DNA of 64,000 nt from Meghimatium bilineatum (Eukaryota > Mollusca > Gastropoda > Stylommatophora > Philomycidae). A program made the translations under genes and the position numbers. Of this stretch, positions 1 to 8,842 are shown one piece after another. The notes under the pieces are model-generated. The model was not told the DNA's origin, did no database searches, and worked only from the letters and a program-made list of their open reading frames with translations. The DNA is taken from NCBI GenBank assembly GCA_034231615.1, contig CM067309.1:27241661-27305660 (forward strand). Reading direction: 5' to 3'. The first letter of the stretch is position 1; the number at the start of each line of letters is the position of its first letter.

Positions 1-594
1 CATCTTTACAATCTTCTCATGTGAATGGTGTGAGATATCTCATGCCTCACACATACACAAACAAAACTTACACAATATATGCAGTATTCAATTCATTATT
101 TACGGATTTCCTCCTGAAAGCAATGGCAAAGTACAAGAGCAATGTGCCTAGTAATTCTATTTTGGGTCGATGAGGACTGGCTCCTTAACAACATCCTAAC
201 AAGAAATCTGTTTTTTTAGGTCATATAACATAACAGCACGGAATGATTAATAGCTGAAGGCAGAGTTAAGGCAACAGGGGAAGAGGGCGCCCATGATGAC
301 GATGGTGAAACGATATATTAGATTGCTTAAATATTTCTCTAGCTGCAGCAGGTCAACTCACCCAGAGTGTTCAGAGAATCCATAAGGAAGACCATGTTCT
401 GGAAAGAATCTATCACATGATGATGATGATTTACATGCACTAATATTATTTTAAAATATTTAAAAACAAAAAAATTATTGCGCTTTCCAAACAGCAGCAC
501 GCATGTATGTTTGTTTTTCTTTTGTATTTTGTAAAAAAAAACCATCGTAAACAGAGTATAAAATTTGTATGTCCTGGGAGACTTCAATGTACAC
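1..594. other. AT-rich stretch without recognisable gene
   Basis: I see no gene here. The frames are short and lack motifs. The only suggestive signal is at 571-600, where the plus strand reads VLGDFNVHIE. It resembles the GDFNV motif of AP-type LINE endonucleases, but about ten residues are too few to call an element. It abuts the Penelope-like copy starting at 595. Confidence 0.5.
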
Positions 595-652
595 ATAGAA
601 GGTGGTACTGCTAGTAGAACATAATGGAAAATAATACTCACGTGGAAGACAG
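595..652. repeat. Left 58-bp inverted repeat of PLE copy 1
   Basis: Perfect reverse complement of 2240-2297 by direct reading. In copies 2 and 4 the 3'-terminal motif (taatactcacgtgg and its complement) occurs at both ends of the element, so the repeat is an inverted copy of the element's own 3' end placed at the 5' junction. Confidence 0.9.
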
Positions 653-987
653 AGAATGAAGTCCTACTGAATGACGACTAAAACACTACACACTATCACT
701 AACGGATGTAAATATGGTACATACAACAAAACAAAACACAGAATATAATCTACAAATGACAATACACAGGACAAAGTCGATGTTTCGGACCAATAGGCCT
801 TTTTCAAGATACGGACATAACATACAAACATAAAAAAACCACAAGTAGAAATGAATGCGTATCCGAGTGAAATGTGGTAGTAAGATAGATACCGGAAGCA
901 TACGAACAGGAAGTACACAAAGACGATAATACAGGTGGAACGAGAGGAAAACAACGATGATGTAACAAAGACCAATACGACCGAGAA

Positions 988-2215
988 CTAAGCGAAAGAG
1001 TGGTCGGAACTGAGTCCAAATGGCTTGATGGTACCCAACTCGAAAATGAGACGCTTTTCGAGGGCGTACCTAGATCTATCATCGGTGGTGCAGGATCTGA
1101 TGGCAGTTACCTGAATGTCAAGGACACCATGGTGGCCATCGCCGTTGAAGTGATTGGCCACAGGAGTGGGTGTTCTGTGTTTGATAGCATGCAAGTGGTT
1201 ACAGAAGCGGTCGCTCAGTCTAAGGCCAGTCTCACCGATATATTGCTTACCACAGCGTTTACATATGATCACGTAAATAACATTACGGGATTCACATGTA
1301 AAGGCCTGCCTCATCGATGGAGAAACTGGCCTTGGGGAATGAGATGGAGCGCATCTGAACCACATAAGGACATGTGAAACAACGACCACGTGAGCACCGC
1401 ACGGTACCACAATGGTCAGGTGCAGAGGACCTGAGGTGGCTGTGGACCAAGATGTCCTTCAGATTTTTGTTGCGCCTATAGGCCACCAGAGGTAATTTGT
1501 GGAAAGCGTCACGGGTGTCAGAATCAGACTGGAGAAGGGAATAATGTTTAAGTAGAATGCGACGGACAGTCGAGTTATGGGGATGGAAGGTAAGAACCAG
1601 TTTAACCCTGTCAGAGGAATAGGAAGAACCCTGGGAATTATTCAAGGTATCAAGGCGAGATAGCTGGCGTACACGGAGCCAAGCCAATGAAAGAATGCTG
1701 TCAGGGAAGGAGCATCTACGAAAGAACTCAATCATCTCAGAGGATTTGTCGAGAAAACTGTCGTCATCGCTACATAAGCGACGAAGGCGAAGAAGCTGTG
1801 AGTAAGGTAGAGAGTTACGACAGGCGGGAGGATGAGAAGAAGTGTAGAGCAGAAAGCCATGTGCATCAGTGGGTTTGTAGTAGACTGATGTGCTGAGGTA
1901 TAGGGGATGAATAGTGACGATGTCCAGGAAATGGACAGAGGTGGTGGAAATGGTAAATGTGAATTTAATAGCGGGGTTGAAATTGTTGATGAAGCGAGAC
2001 AGTTCTGCTTCTGTCATGTCAGTAATGTCTATCCCATCATCAATGTATCTGTGGAAAAGAGATGGGAATGGGCCATTGTAGGTAGACCAAACTAGATGTT
2101 CAAGATGTCCCATGAAAAGACAGGCATAGCTAGGCCCCATCTTAGTGCCCATGGGCACACCACTGATCTGATCGAAGAAATGTCCATCGAATTCAAAAGA
2201 GTTGAGTGTGAGCAT
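988..2215 (-). pseudogene. PLE reverse transcriptase / GIY-YIG endonuclease, copy 1, frameshifted
   Basis: Two overlapping minus frames make up the product. At 1292-2215 lies RT: motif B as QISGVPMGTKMGP, the catalytic box RYIDD near 2037-2050, then a Cys-rich CxxxxC-type cluster. At 988-1303 lies the GIY-YIG domain: IYVIICKRCGKQYIGETG, then LSDRF, and a late catalytic Glu region (EKRLIFELG). RT followed by GIY-YIG is the signature order of Penelope-like elements. A short local duplication near 1303-1312 (gcct repeated relative to copy 2) throws the RT frame out just before the endonuclease. The upstream RT fingers are absent. It is therefore a dead fragment, although it keeps the YIDD box that copy 2 has lost. 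Confidence 0.85.
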
Positions 2216-2239
2216 CAGTTCAGCAGGGCGGATTATTAC

Positions 2240-2641
2240 CTGTCTTCCACGTGAGTATTATTTTCCATTATGTTCTACTAGCAGTACCACCTTCTATTGA
2301 TTACCATTTTATATCCACTGCAACTACTCGTCTAGAACGTTCTTTTATGTTTTAGCATTTTGTTTAACTTCATTTTCATCTATATCTTCCACCATCATGC
2401 ATTCGGTGCAGCACTACTTTAACAGTATTAGGCACTATGCCATTGTTTGCTTCAGCCTTCTACCGCATGACATCCGGCATACAGCCACTGACCTCGCCTT
2501 TGTTACGCTCAAGAAAACCAAATTCTTTTGTCACCGCCATTTTCTTGTCACGTGTGGTCGTCGTCACATTATACCCAAAGGCTTTACCTCTCACTTTCAC
2601 CCATCTGCGGGTTTCTTATATCAGCGGGAGCAGCGGTCACT
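2240..2641 (+). mobile_element. PLE leader / pseudo-LTR-like segment, plus orientation
   Basis: This segment begins with the right inverted repeat (2240-2297) and continues as the 5' leader of the same PLE family. It is nearly identical to 6670-7080 and to the complement of 8620-8842 plus 11357-11560. It joins copy 1 head-on. At 2641 it stops abruptly against a truncated TTAA element. The fusion of 3'-end sequence to 5' leader is what a head-to-tail PLE pseudo-LTR would look like. Confidence 0.7.
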
Positions 2642-2861
2642 TCTCTCTTCTTGCAGTCGTAATGAGTAAAGTAACTTGACCTTTAAACTGCGACGTATTC
2701 CTAGCGTCGTTTGGCGTATTTTATACGTCACAGGATCATTACTTTGTGAAGTTCCGTACTCGGGAATCGGGCGATATCCTATGTAGCGGGATTGCGCCTG
2801 CAAGCACAATGGAGATGTTCTCATAGGCGCATTATTGCGACCGCAGAGTCGTAAAGGTTAA
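2642..2861 (-). mobile_element. Truncated TTAA-ended (piggyBac-like) non-autonomous element
   Basis: Reverse complement of 15159-15370. The outer end reads TTAACCTTTACGACTCTGCG when taken from 2861 inward, and the element is cut at 2641 by PLE sequence. The more complete version is at 15159-16265. Confidence 0.6.
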
Positions 2862-3329
2862 ATACAGGAATCACAAATCTATGTTAAAAAATACATGTTA
2901 AATTGTAATAGATCTTTGTATTGAAATTGTGTTAACTAACTCTTTATATACTTAATAGTGTCCTTGCCCTGATTTAGCATATTAGACAGAGATTTTCCTG
3001 ACATAGTGATTGTCATTTGCCTTGTGCTCAAGAATTCTTGGGTCTAATCCCTGACATTGTTTACAAATGCAATTTTCTGGGTGTTACGAAATAACGCCCC
3101 ATGAGTGGTACTATTATGGTATCGTGCCACCCTGTTGAGAGGTGTGATGTACAAATGTGGAAGTCCGAATACATTAATGTCAATCCTCTACACCTTTTGA
3201 GCCTTTTAATATATTTAGAAATTACAATAACAATAGCACCATCAGTTTACCAGCACAGTGAGAGATTCAGTGAGAGTTTGAAAAAGAACCACACAAAAAT
3301 TTATTTTTTATCAAGAACCAATTTTGGCA
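2862..3329. other. No recognisable gene; part of the large inverted repeat
   Basis: Short frames only. The stretch recurs in inverted orientation at about 14680-15158. I see no domain or RNA signal. Confidence 0.5.
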
Positions 3330-3600
3330 ATGGTGAAATGACATAAGATTGTTTGGATTGGAAAAGTAACGAAACACAAGCTTTCTAAAATTATTTCGCA
3401 CGTAACAGCCAAGAGTAGTAGGAGAAGAGGACAGAAAATCTTGGATTGATAACATTAAGAAATGGTCCTGATGTGATTTTTCTACACTCTGTGGTTAGAT
3501 GACTGAGGTTAGAGTTGTTTAGAGAGCTTTTTTGTGCTGATGTATCCAATGTGGTACTTCTAAGACCGTGACGGATTACGGGTCTTATTATTATTTGTTA
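3330..3600 (+). pseudogene. LINE reverse transcriptase C-terminal / 3' remnant
   Basis: Broken frames contain the thumb/tail signature RRRGQKILD..NIKKW followed by a degenerate tail. This matches the family at 56.5-57.2 kb (SRGEKIKAWTDNIKEW) and at 52.5-52.7 kb. Several stops are present. The mirrored copy is at about 14416-14680 on the minus strand. Confidence 0.6.
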
Positions 3601-3605
3601 CACAA

Positions 3606-3833
3606 AAGATCAAATGGTTCGGCCACCTAATCAGAATGGAACCAGAACGTATTCCATTGACAGCATTCAATAAAAGATCATCTGAAAACAGAAACAGGGG
3701 AAGACCCAGACAAAGATGGATAGATGACATAGAAATACTAGAACACCAGGGCTGCACTATAGCAGTCGCATCACAGTTAGCTAATGACAGAAGACTTCGG
3801 CTCCCCATGACGCCTAGTGGCGCACATGGATAA
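3606..3833 (+). pseudogene. LINE reverse transcriptase C-terminal remnant (different family)
   Basis: A single frame reads IKWFGHLIRMEPER, then RGRPRQRWIDDIE and ends LRLPMTPSGAHG-stop at 3831-3833. WFGH...RGRPRxRWxD is the usual end of RTE/CR1-like RTs. It is truncated at the 5' side. It is mirrored at 14187-14415 inside the inverted repeat. Confidence 0.75.
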
Positions 3834-3837
3834 GACA

Positions 3838-3964
3838 AAATGAATAAGTTGTATTGGTTGCATGGTTCTAACAGTCTATATCCATTGTCGTTTTTCTTGT
3901 TCATTCTATTACCAAATGGTCCTAGATATTCTTCTTTCCGTCTTTTTCCTTTCCTATGTGTACA
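3838..3964 (-). pseudogene. AP-endonuclease fragment of a LINE, inverted
   Basis: The minus strand reads FGNRMNKKNDNGYRLLEPC, resembling the FG..R..NG..L..FC stretch of RTE-type endonucleases. It differs from the RTE copies at 22-25 and 32-36 kb, so it is a separate family. It lies head-to-head with the RTE RT fragment beginning at 3965. Mirrored at 14053-14180. Confidence 0.55.
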
Positions 3965-5096
3965 ACTGAGTATCCGGCTAGTGATAGATAAATATATAGA
4001 AGTCCAAAAAAGTATCTATATTTGCTTCATAGACTACAGCAAGGCCTTTGACAGAGTCCAACATGAAAAATTAATCAAATGTCTTCAAGAAATAGGCATA
4101 GATGGAAAAGACATCAGGCTGATTAGAAATATATATTGGGAACAAACTGCATCAATAAGGCGTGAAAACAGCTACTCTCCATACATAGAAATAAGAAGAG
4201 GGGTAAGACAAGTAAGGATGCATTTTATCACCAAGCCTATTTAATATCTACACAGAGAATATCTTTAAAAATATAGAAGAAATACCAGGACTCAAGATCA
4301 ATGGGAAAATAATAAAAAACATTAGATATGCAGATGACACTGTTCTTTTAGCAGAAAGTGAACATGAACTACAAAGACTAATAGATCAAGTCAATAAATC
4401 AAGTAATGAATATGGACTGGATATAAACATTCAAAAAACAAAAACCATGATAATCAGCAAAGACACAGAAGAACAGGAGGTAAACACAAACATACAGGGA
4501 GAGAAACTACAACAAGTAAAACAGTATCAATATCTTGGACACATAGTCACAAATGATGGCAGATGTGAAACAGAAGTTAAAAGGAGAATAGGAATGGCTA
4601 AAAGTACCTTCAATGACATGAGGAAATTATTAATATCTAAACAAGTTAAAAATGAGAATTATAAAATGCTACATCTATTCCATATTAATGTATGGCTCAA
4701 AAACATGGACACTAAATAAACAATTAAAAGACAAAATTGATGCCTTTGAGATGTGGGTATATAGAAGAATAGGGAGAACATCATGGAAAGAGAAGAAAAC
4801 AAATAAAGAGGTGCTAAAGACACTAAATATGAAGAAAGAACTACTAAGAGAAATAAAGATCAGGCAAATAAAATACTTTGGACACATTAAAAGACATGAC
4901 ACCCTATTGAAGAACTTACTTGAGGGTAAAGTCAAAGGGAAGCGAGCAAGAGGTAGGCAGAGATACAAGTGGGAGAGTAACATTACACGATGGACAGGTT
5001 ACAGTCTAGCAGAGTGCACCACCAAGACAAGAGACAGGAGATGTTGGAGATACGTTGCAGCCAACCTTCGTTGCGGAGACGGCACTTGATGATGAT
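3965..5096 (+). mobile_element. RTE-type LINE copy A, 5'-truncated
   Basis: It contains RT palm to C-terminus: CFIDYSKAFDRV (motif A) near 4026, RYADD near 4325, then YFGH and RARGRQRYKWES. It ends with GGDGT-like coding sequence and a gatgatgatgatg tail at about 5087-5099, the short tandem 3' tail typical of RTE elements. Compared with copy C (34.57-35.86 kb) it has a 4-bp insertion (taag) near 4212 and an 11-bp deletion near 4645, so the frame is broken into three parts (3840-4244, 4250-4719, 4652-5089). It is duplicated in inverse at 12870-14052. Confidence 0.85.
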
Positions 5097-5109
5097 GATG
5101 TGTACATTA

Positions 5110-6730
5110 ATAATACTCACGTGGAGGACAGGTAATGAAGTCCTACTGAATGACGACTAAAACACTACACACTATCACTAACGGATGTAAATATGGTACA
5201 TATAACAAAACAAAACACAGAATATAATCTACAAATGACAATACACAGGACAAAGTCGACGTTTCTGACCAATAGGCCTTTTTCAAGATACGGACATAAC
5301 ATACAAACATAAAAAAACCACAAGTAGAAATGAATGCGTATCCGAGTGAAATGTGGTACTAAGATAGATACCGGAAGCATACGAACAGGAAGTACACAAA
5401 GACGATAATACAGGTGGAACGAGAGGAACACAGCGATGACGTAACAAAGACCAATACGACCGAGAACTAAGCGAAAGAGTGGTCGGAACTGAGTCCAAAT
5501 GGCTTGATGGTACCCAACTCGAAAATGAGACGATTTTCGAGGGCGTACCTAGATCTATCATCGGTGGTGCAGGATCTGATGGCAGTTACCTGAATGTCAA
5601 GGACACCACGGTGGCCATCGCCGTTGAAGTGATTGGCCACAGGAGTGGGTGTTCTGTGTTTGATAGCATGCAAGTGGTTACAGAAGCGGTCGCTCAGTCT
5701 AAGGCCAGTCTCACCGATATATTGCTTACCACAGCGTTTACATATGATCACGTAAATAACATTACGGGATTCACATGTAAAGGCCTCATCGATGGAGTAA
5801 CTGGCCCTGGGGAATGAGATGGAGCGCATCTGAACCACATAAGGACATGTGAAACAACAACCACGTGAGCACCGCACGGTACCAAAATGGTCAGGTGCAG
5901 AGGACCTGAGGTGGCTGTGGACCAAGATATCCTTCAGATTTTTGTCGTGCCTATAGGCCACCAGAGGTAATTTATGGAAAGTGTCACGGGTGTCAGAATC
6001 AGACTGGAGAAGGGAATAATGTTTAAGTAGAATGCGATGGACAGTCGAGTTATGGGGATGGAAGGTAAGAACCATTTTAACCCTGTCAGAGGAATAGGAA
6101 GAACCCTGGGAATTATTCAAGGTATCAAGGCGAGATAGCTGGCGTACACGGAGCCAAGCCAATGAAAGAATGCTGTCAGGGAAGGAGCATCTACGAAAGA
6201 ACTCAATCATCTCAGAGGATTTGTCGAGAAAACTGTCGTCATCGCTACATAAGCGACGAAGGCGAAGAAGCTGTGAGTAAGGTAGAGAGTTACGACAGGC
6301 GGGAGGATGAGAAGAAGTGTAGAGCAGAAAGCCATGTGCATCAGTGGGTTTGTAGTAGACTGATGTGCTGAGGTATAGGGGATGAATAGTGACAATGATG
6401 TCCAGGAAATGGACAGAGGTGGTGGAAATGGTAAATGTGAATTTAATAGCGGGGTTGAAATTGTTGATGAAGCGAGACAGTTCTGCTTCTGTCATGTCAG
6501 TAATGTCTATCCCATCATAGGTAGACCAAACTAGATGTTCAAGATGTCCCATGAAAAGACAGGCATAGCTAGGCCCCATCTTAGTGCCCATGGGCACACC
6601 ACTGATCTGATCGAAGAAATGTCCATCGAATTCAAAAGAGTTGAGTGTGAGCACCAGTTCATCAAGGCGGATTATTACCTGTCTTCCACGTGAGTATTAT
6701 TTTCCATTATGTTCTACTAGCAGTACCACC
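5110..6730 (-). mobile_element. Penelope-like element copy 2 (5'-truncated)
   Basis: Same architecture as copy 1: 3' UTR 5110-5466, coding 5467-6654, then a junction near 6665-6690 into an inverted leader. Its 3' end lies only about 15 bp from the ATG-repeat tail of RTE copy A. The same arrangement exists in mirror image at 12.85 kb, so the PLE insertion predates the inverted duplication. Confidence 0.85.
5467..6654 (-). pseudogene. PLE RT (partial) fused to GIY-YIG endonuclease, 395 codons, open but catalytic box deleted
   Basis: An uninterrupted minus frame of 395 codons. Visible parts are RT motif B (QISGVPMGTKMGP), a Leu-rich thumb, a Cys cluster (CSRGCCFTCPYV), and GIY-YIG (IYVIICKRCGKQYIGETG) with the downstream Glu region (ENRLIFELG). 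Compared with copy 1, an in-frame deletion between WSTY and DGIDITD removes the stretch carrying the RT catalytic YIDD. The frame is open but cannot encode an active RT. The endonuclease domain looks complete. The 5' half of the RT is absent. There is no host gene context; it lies inside the inverted-repeat cluster. Confidence 0.85.
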
Positions 6731-7250
6731 TTCTATTGATTACCATTTTATATCCACTGCAACTACTCGTCTAGCACGTTCTTTTATGTTTTAGCATTTT
6801 GTTTAACTTCATTTTCATCTATATCTTCCACCATCATGCATTCGGTGCAGCACTACTTTAACAGTATTAGGCACTACGCCATTGTTTGCTTCAGCCTTCT
6901 AATGCATGACATCCGGCATACAGCCACTGACCTCGCCTTTGTTACGTTCAAGAAAACCAAATTCTTTTGTCACCGCCATTTTCTTGTCACGTGTGGTCGT
7001 CGTCACATTATACCCAAAGGCTTTACCTCTCACTTTCACCCGTCTGCGGGTTTCTTATATCAGCGGGAGCAGCGGTCACTTCAACGCCTTGACGATAAAT
7101 GCGCATTATATCTTCCAACCACACCCATCTCTTATCTGACTTAGATACTTCTAAAGTCTTACTGTTACAGCGTTTACAGTCGCTTACCAACAACAATATT
7201 CTACTCTACTCCCTCATTCAGGGTATTATCCACGTTCTCAATGGGCAGCT
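6670..7250 (+). mobile_element. PLE leader and N-terminal coding start, plus orientation
   Basis: Leader sequence as at 2240-2641, continuing further into the start of the PLE protein (frame 7099-7287, MRIISSNHTHLLSDLD...). At 7250 it is joined head-to-head to minus-strand RT sequence. 6840-7250 is the inverted repeat of 8461-8842. Confidence 0.75.
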
Positions 7251-8612
7251 GAGATGGGAATGGGCCATCGTAGGTAGACCAAACTAGATGTTCAAGATGT
7301 CCCATGAAAAGACAGGCATATCTAGGCCCCATCTTAGTGCCCATGGCCACACCACTGATCTGATCGAAGAAATGTCCATCGAATTCAAAAGAGTTGAGTG
7401 TGAGCACCAGTTCAGCAAGGCGGATAAGGGTTGGAGTAGATACAGAAGGATGCAGACTCTTGTCCAGAAAGAACTGCAACGCCCTAAGACCATCGGCATG
7501 TGGTATAGACGTGTACAGAGAGCAAACATCAAGCAAGAACAGACGATAGGTGCGATCAGAAGACAAATGGACAGAAGAAAAAATGGTGAGAGCATGCTTG
7601 GTGTCTTTCAAGAATGAAGGCAGTGCCTCGACTAAGGGCTGCAAAATACTGTTGAGGAAGTCAGAGATGCGCTCTGTAGGACAAGAGCAAGCTGAAACAA
7701 TAGGTCTGCCGGGATTCAATTCCTTGTGTATTTTGGGCAGCATATAGAAGACAGGTCTACCTAAACAGCTTTTAACGATGCAAAGAGCCTTGGCAGTGGT
7801 GGGAAGGTAGTTGTCCTGGATGAGGGTGTTCACAGTGTTGTTGACCACCTTCTGGTTAGATACCGTCGAGTCTGATGTGCGAGCAGTGTAGAAAGAGGGG
7901 TTAGAGAGTTGTTGGTGGCCCTCCTGGAGGTAAAGGTCCTTGCGCCACACAACAACGGCCCCACCCTTATCAGCTGGTTTGATGACAATATCCCGGCGGC
8001 GAAGATTCGCCAAGGCGCGAGATTCGTCAGGGGTGATGTTAGAGCGTTTGATGCGGCTGTGATGAAGTGATTGGATGTCATGGAGGGTGTTCTTGATATA
8101 AAGATCAAGAGCCTCGGATGCACCAGGTTTAGGAGTCCAAGAATGTTTCTTCTGTTCATATCGAGAGAACAAATCATCAGTGGCAGATGACGCTGGTAAC
8201 GGTGGATATCCTGAAGAAGCGAATATTGATCATATGCAGGATGGAGAGGGACAAACTTGAGGCCCTTGTTGAGGACAGAAATTTCACTGTCAGAGAGACT
8301 CAGGTCAGGAGGAAAGCAGACCACCCTGGTATTAGTGGTATTAAGGCAAGGTAGAGGTAAATTAGCTGCCGCAGTATGACTAGAACGGGGTAAAACAACG
8401 TGAGATGTGGAGTGGATGGAATTAAGTTTACTGTGGTGATGATTGCACATAAACTGGTACAGCTGCCCATTGAGAACGTGGATAATACCCCGAATGAGGG
8501 AGTAGAGTAGAATATTGTTGTTGGTAAGCGACTGTAAACGCTGTAACAGTAAGACTTTAGAAGTATCTAAGTCAGATAAGAGATGGGTGTGGTTGGAAGA
8601 TATAATGCGCAT
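7251..8612 (-). pseudogene. PLE N-terminal region and reverse transcriptase (frameshifted, truncated)
   Basis: Frame 8612 to about 8190 carries the PLE N-terminal hallmark VLNKGLKFVPLHP..; after a frameshift near 8170, frame 8172-7251 carries DIVIKPADKGGAVVVW, GRPVFYMLPKIHKE, the motif A region LLDVCSLYTSIP and motif B QISGVAMGTKMGP. Sequence ends before motif C (the catalytic box) and switches to inverted leader at 7250. LPKIHK and KPADKGG are characteristic of Penelope RTs. At least one frameshift plus truncation makes it non-functional. Confidence 0.85.
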
Positions 8613-8818
8613 TTATCGTCAAGGCGTTGAAGTGACCGCTGCTCCCGCCGATATAAGAAACCCGCAGACGGGTGAAAGTGAGAGGTAAAGCCTTTGGGTA
8701 TAATGTGACGACGACCACACGTGACAAGAAAATGGCGGTGACAAAAGAATTTGGTTTTCTTGAACGTAACAAAGGCGAGGTCAGTGGCTGTATGCCGGAT
8801 GTCATGCGTTAGAAGGCT

Positions 8819-8842
8819 GAAGCAAACAATGAAGCAAACAAT
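8819..8842. repeat. 12-bp tandem duplication at 5' junction of the I-type LINE
   Basis: gaagcaaacaat occurs twice in tandem (8819-8830, 8831-8842), directly before the LINE 5' end. The uninterrupted PLE leader in other copies has it once. The LINE's other side resumes PLE leader at about 11357. Confidence 0.75.

Larger units (their letters stand above)
595..2297 (-). mobile_element. Penelope-like element copy 1 (5'-truncated, inverted ends)
   Basis: The minus strand holds the C-terminal half of a Penelope-like (PLE) reverse transcriptase followed by a GIY-YIG endonuclease and a 3' UTR of about 390 bp ending near 640. The copy is bounded by a perfect 58-bp inverted repeat (595-652 and 2240-2297). 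It is highly similar to copy 2 (5.1-6.7 kb, same strand) and copy 4 (11.6-12.85 kb, opposite strand). The N-terminal half of the RT is missing. Confidence 0.85.
2642..7250. repeat. Left arm of large near-palindrome
   Basis: About 4.6 kb that recurs as reverse complement at 8461-8842 plus 11357-15370. The arm holds a TTAA element end, LINE 3' fragments, RTE copy A, PLE copy 2 and a PLE leader. The boundaries are visible: 2641 (PLE leader against TTAA element) and 7250 (leader against RT). Confidence 0.85.
7251..8842 (-). mobile_element. Penelope-like element copy 3 (5' two thirds)
   Basis: Minus strand: leader near 8842-8612, N-terminal region, then RT fingers and palm down to 7251. The rest of the leader continues at 11357-11560, displaced by the I-type LINE at 8843-11356. 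It complements copies 1, 2 and 4, which hold only the 3' half of the same family. Confidence 0.85.

Noticed and set aside
339..975. Several open minus frames with hydrophobic stretches
   Set aside because: They fall in untranslated 3' sequence of PLE copy 1 or in AT-rich DNA; the same pattern repeats in the 3' UTRs of copies 2 and 4, where it is not conserved as protein.
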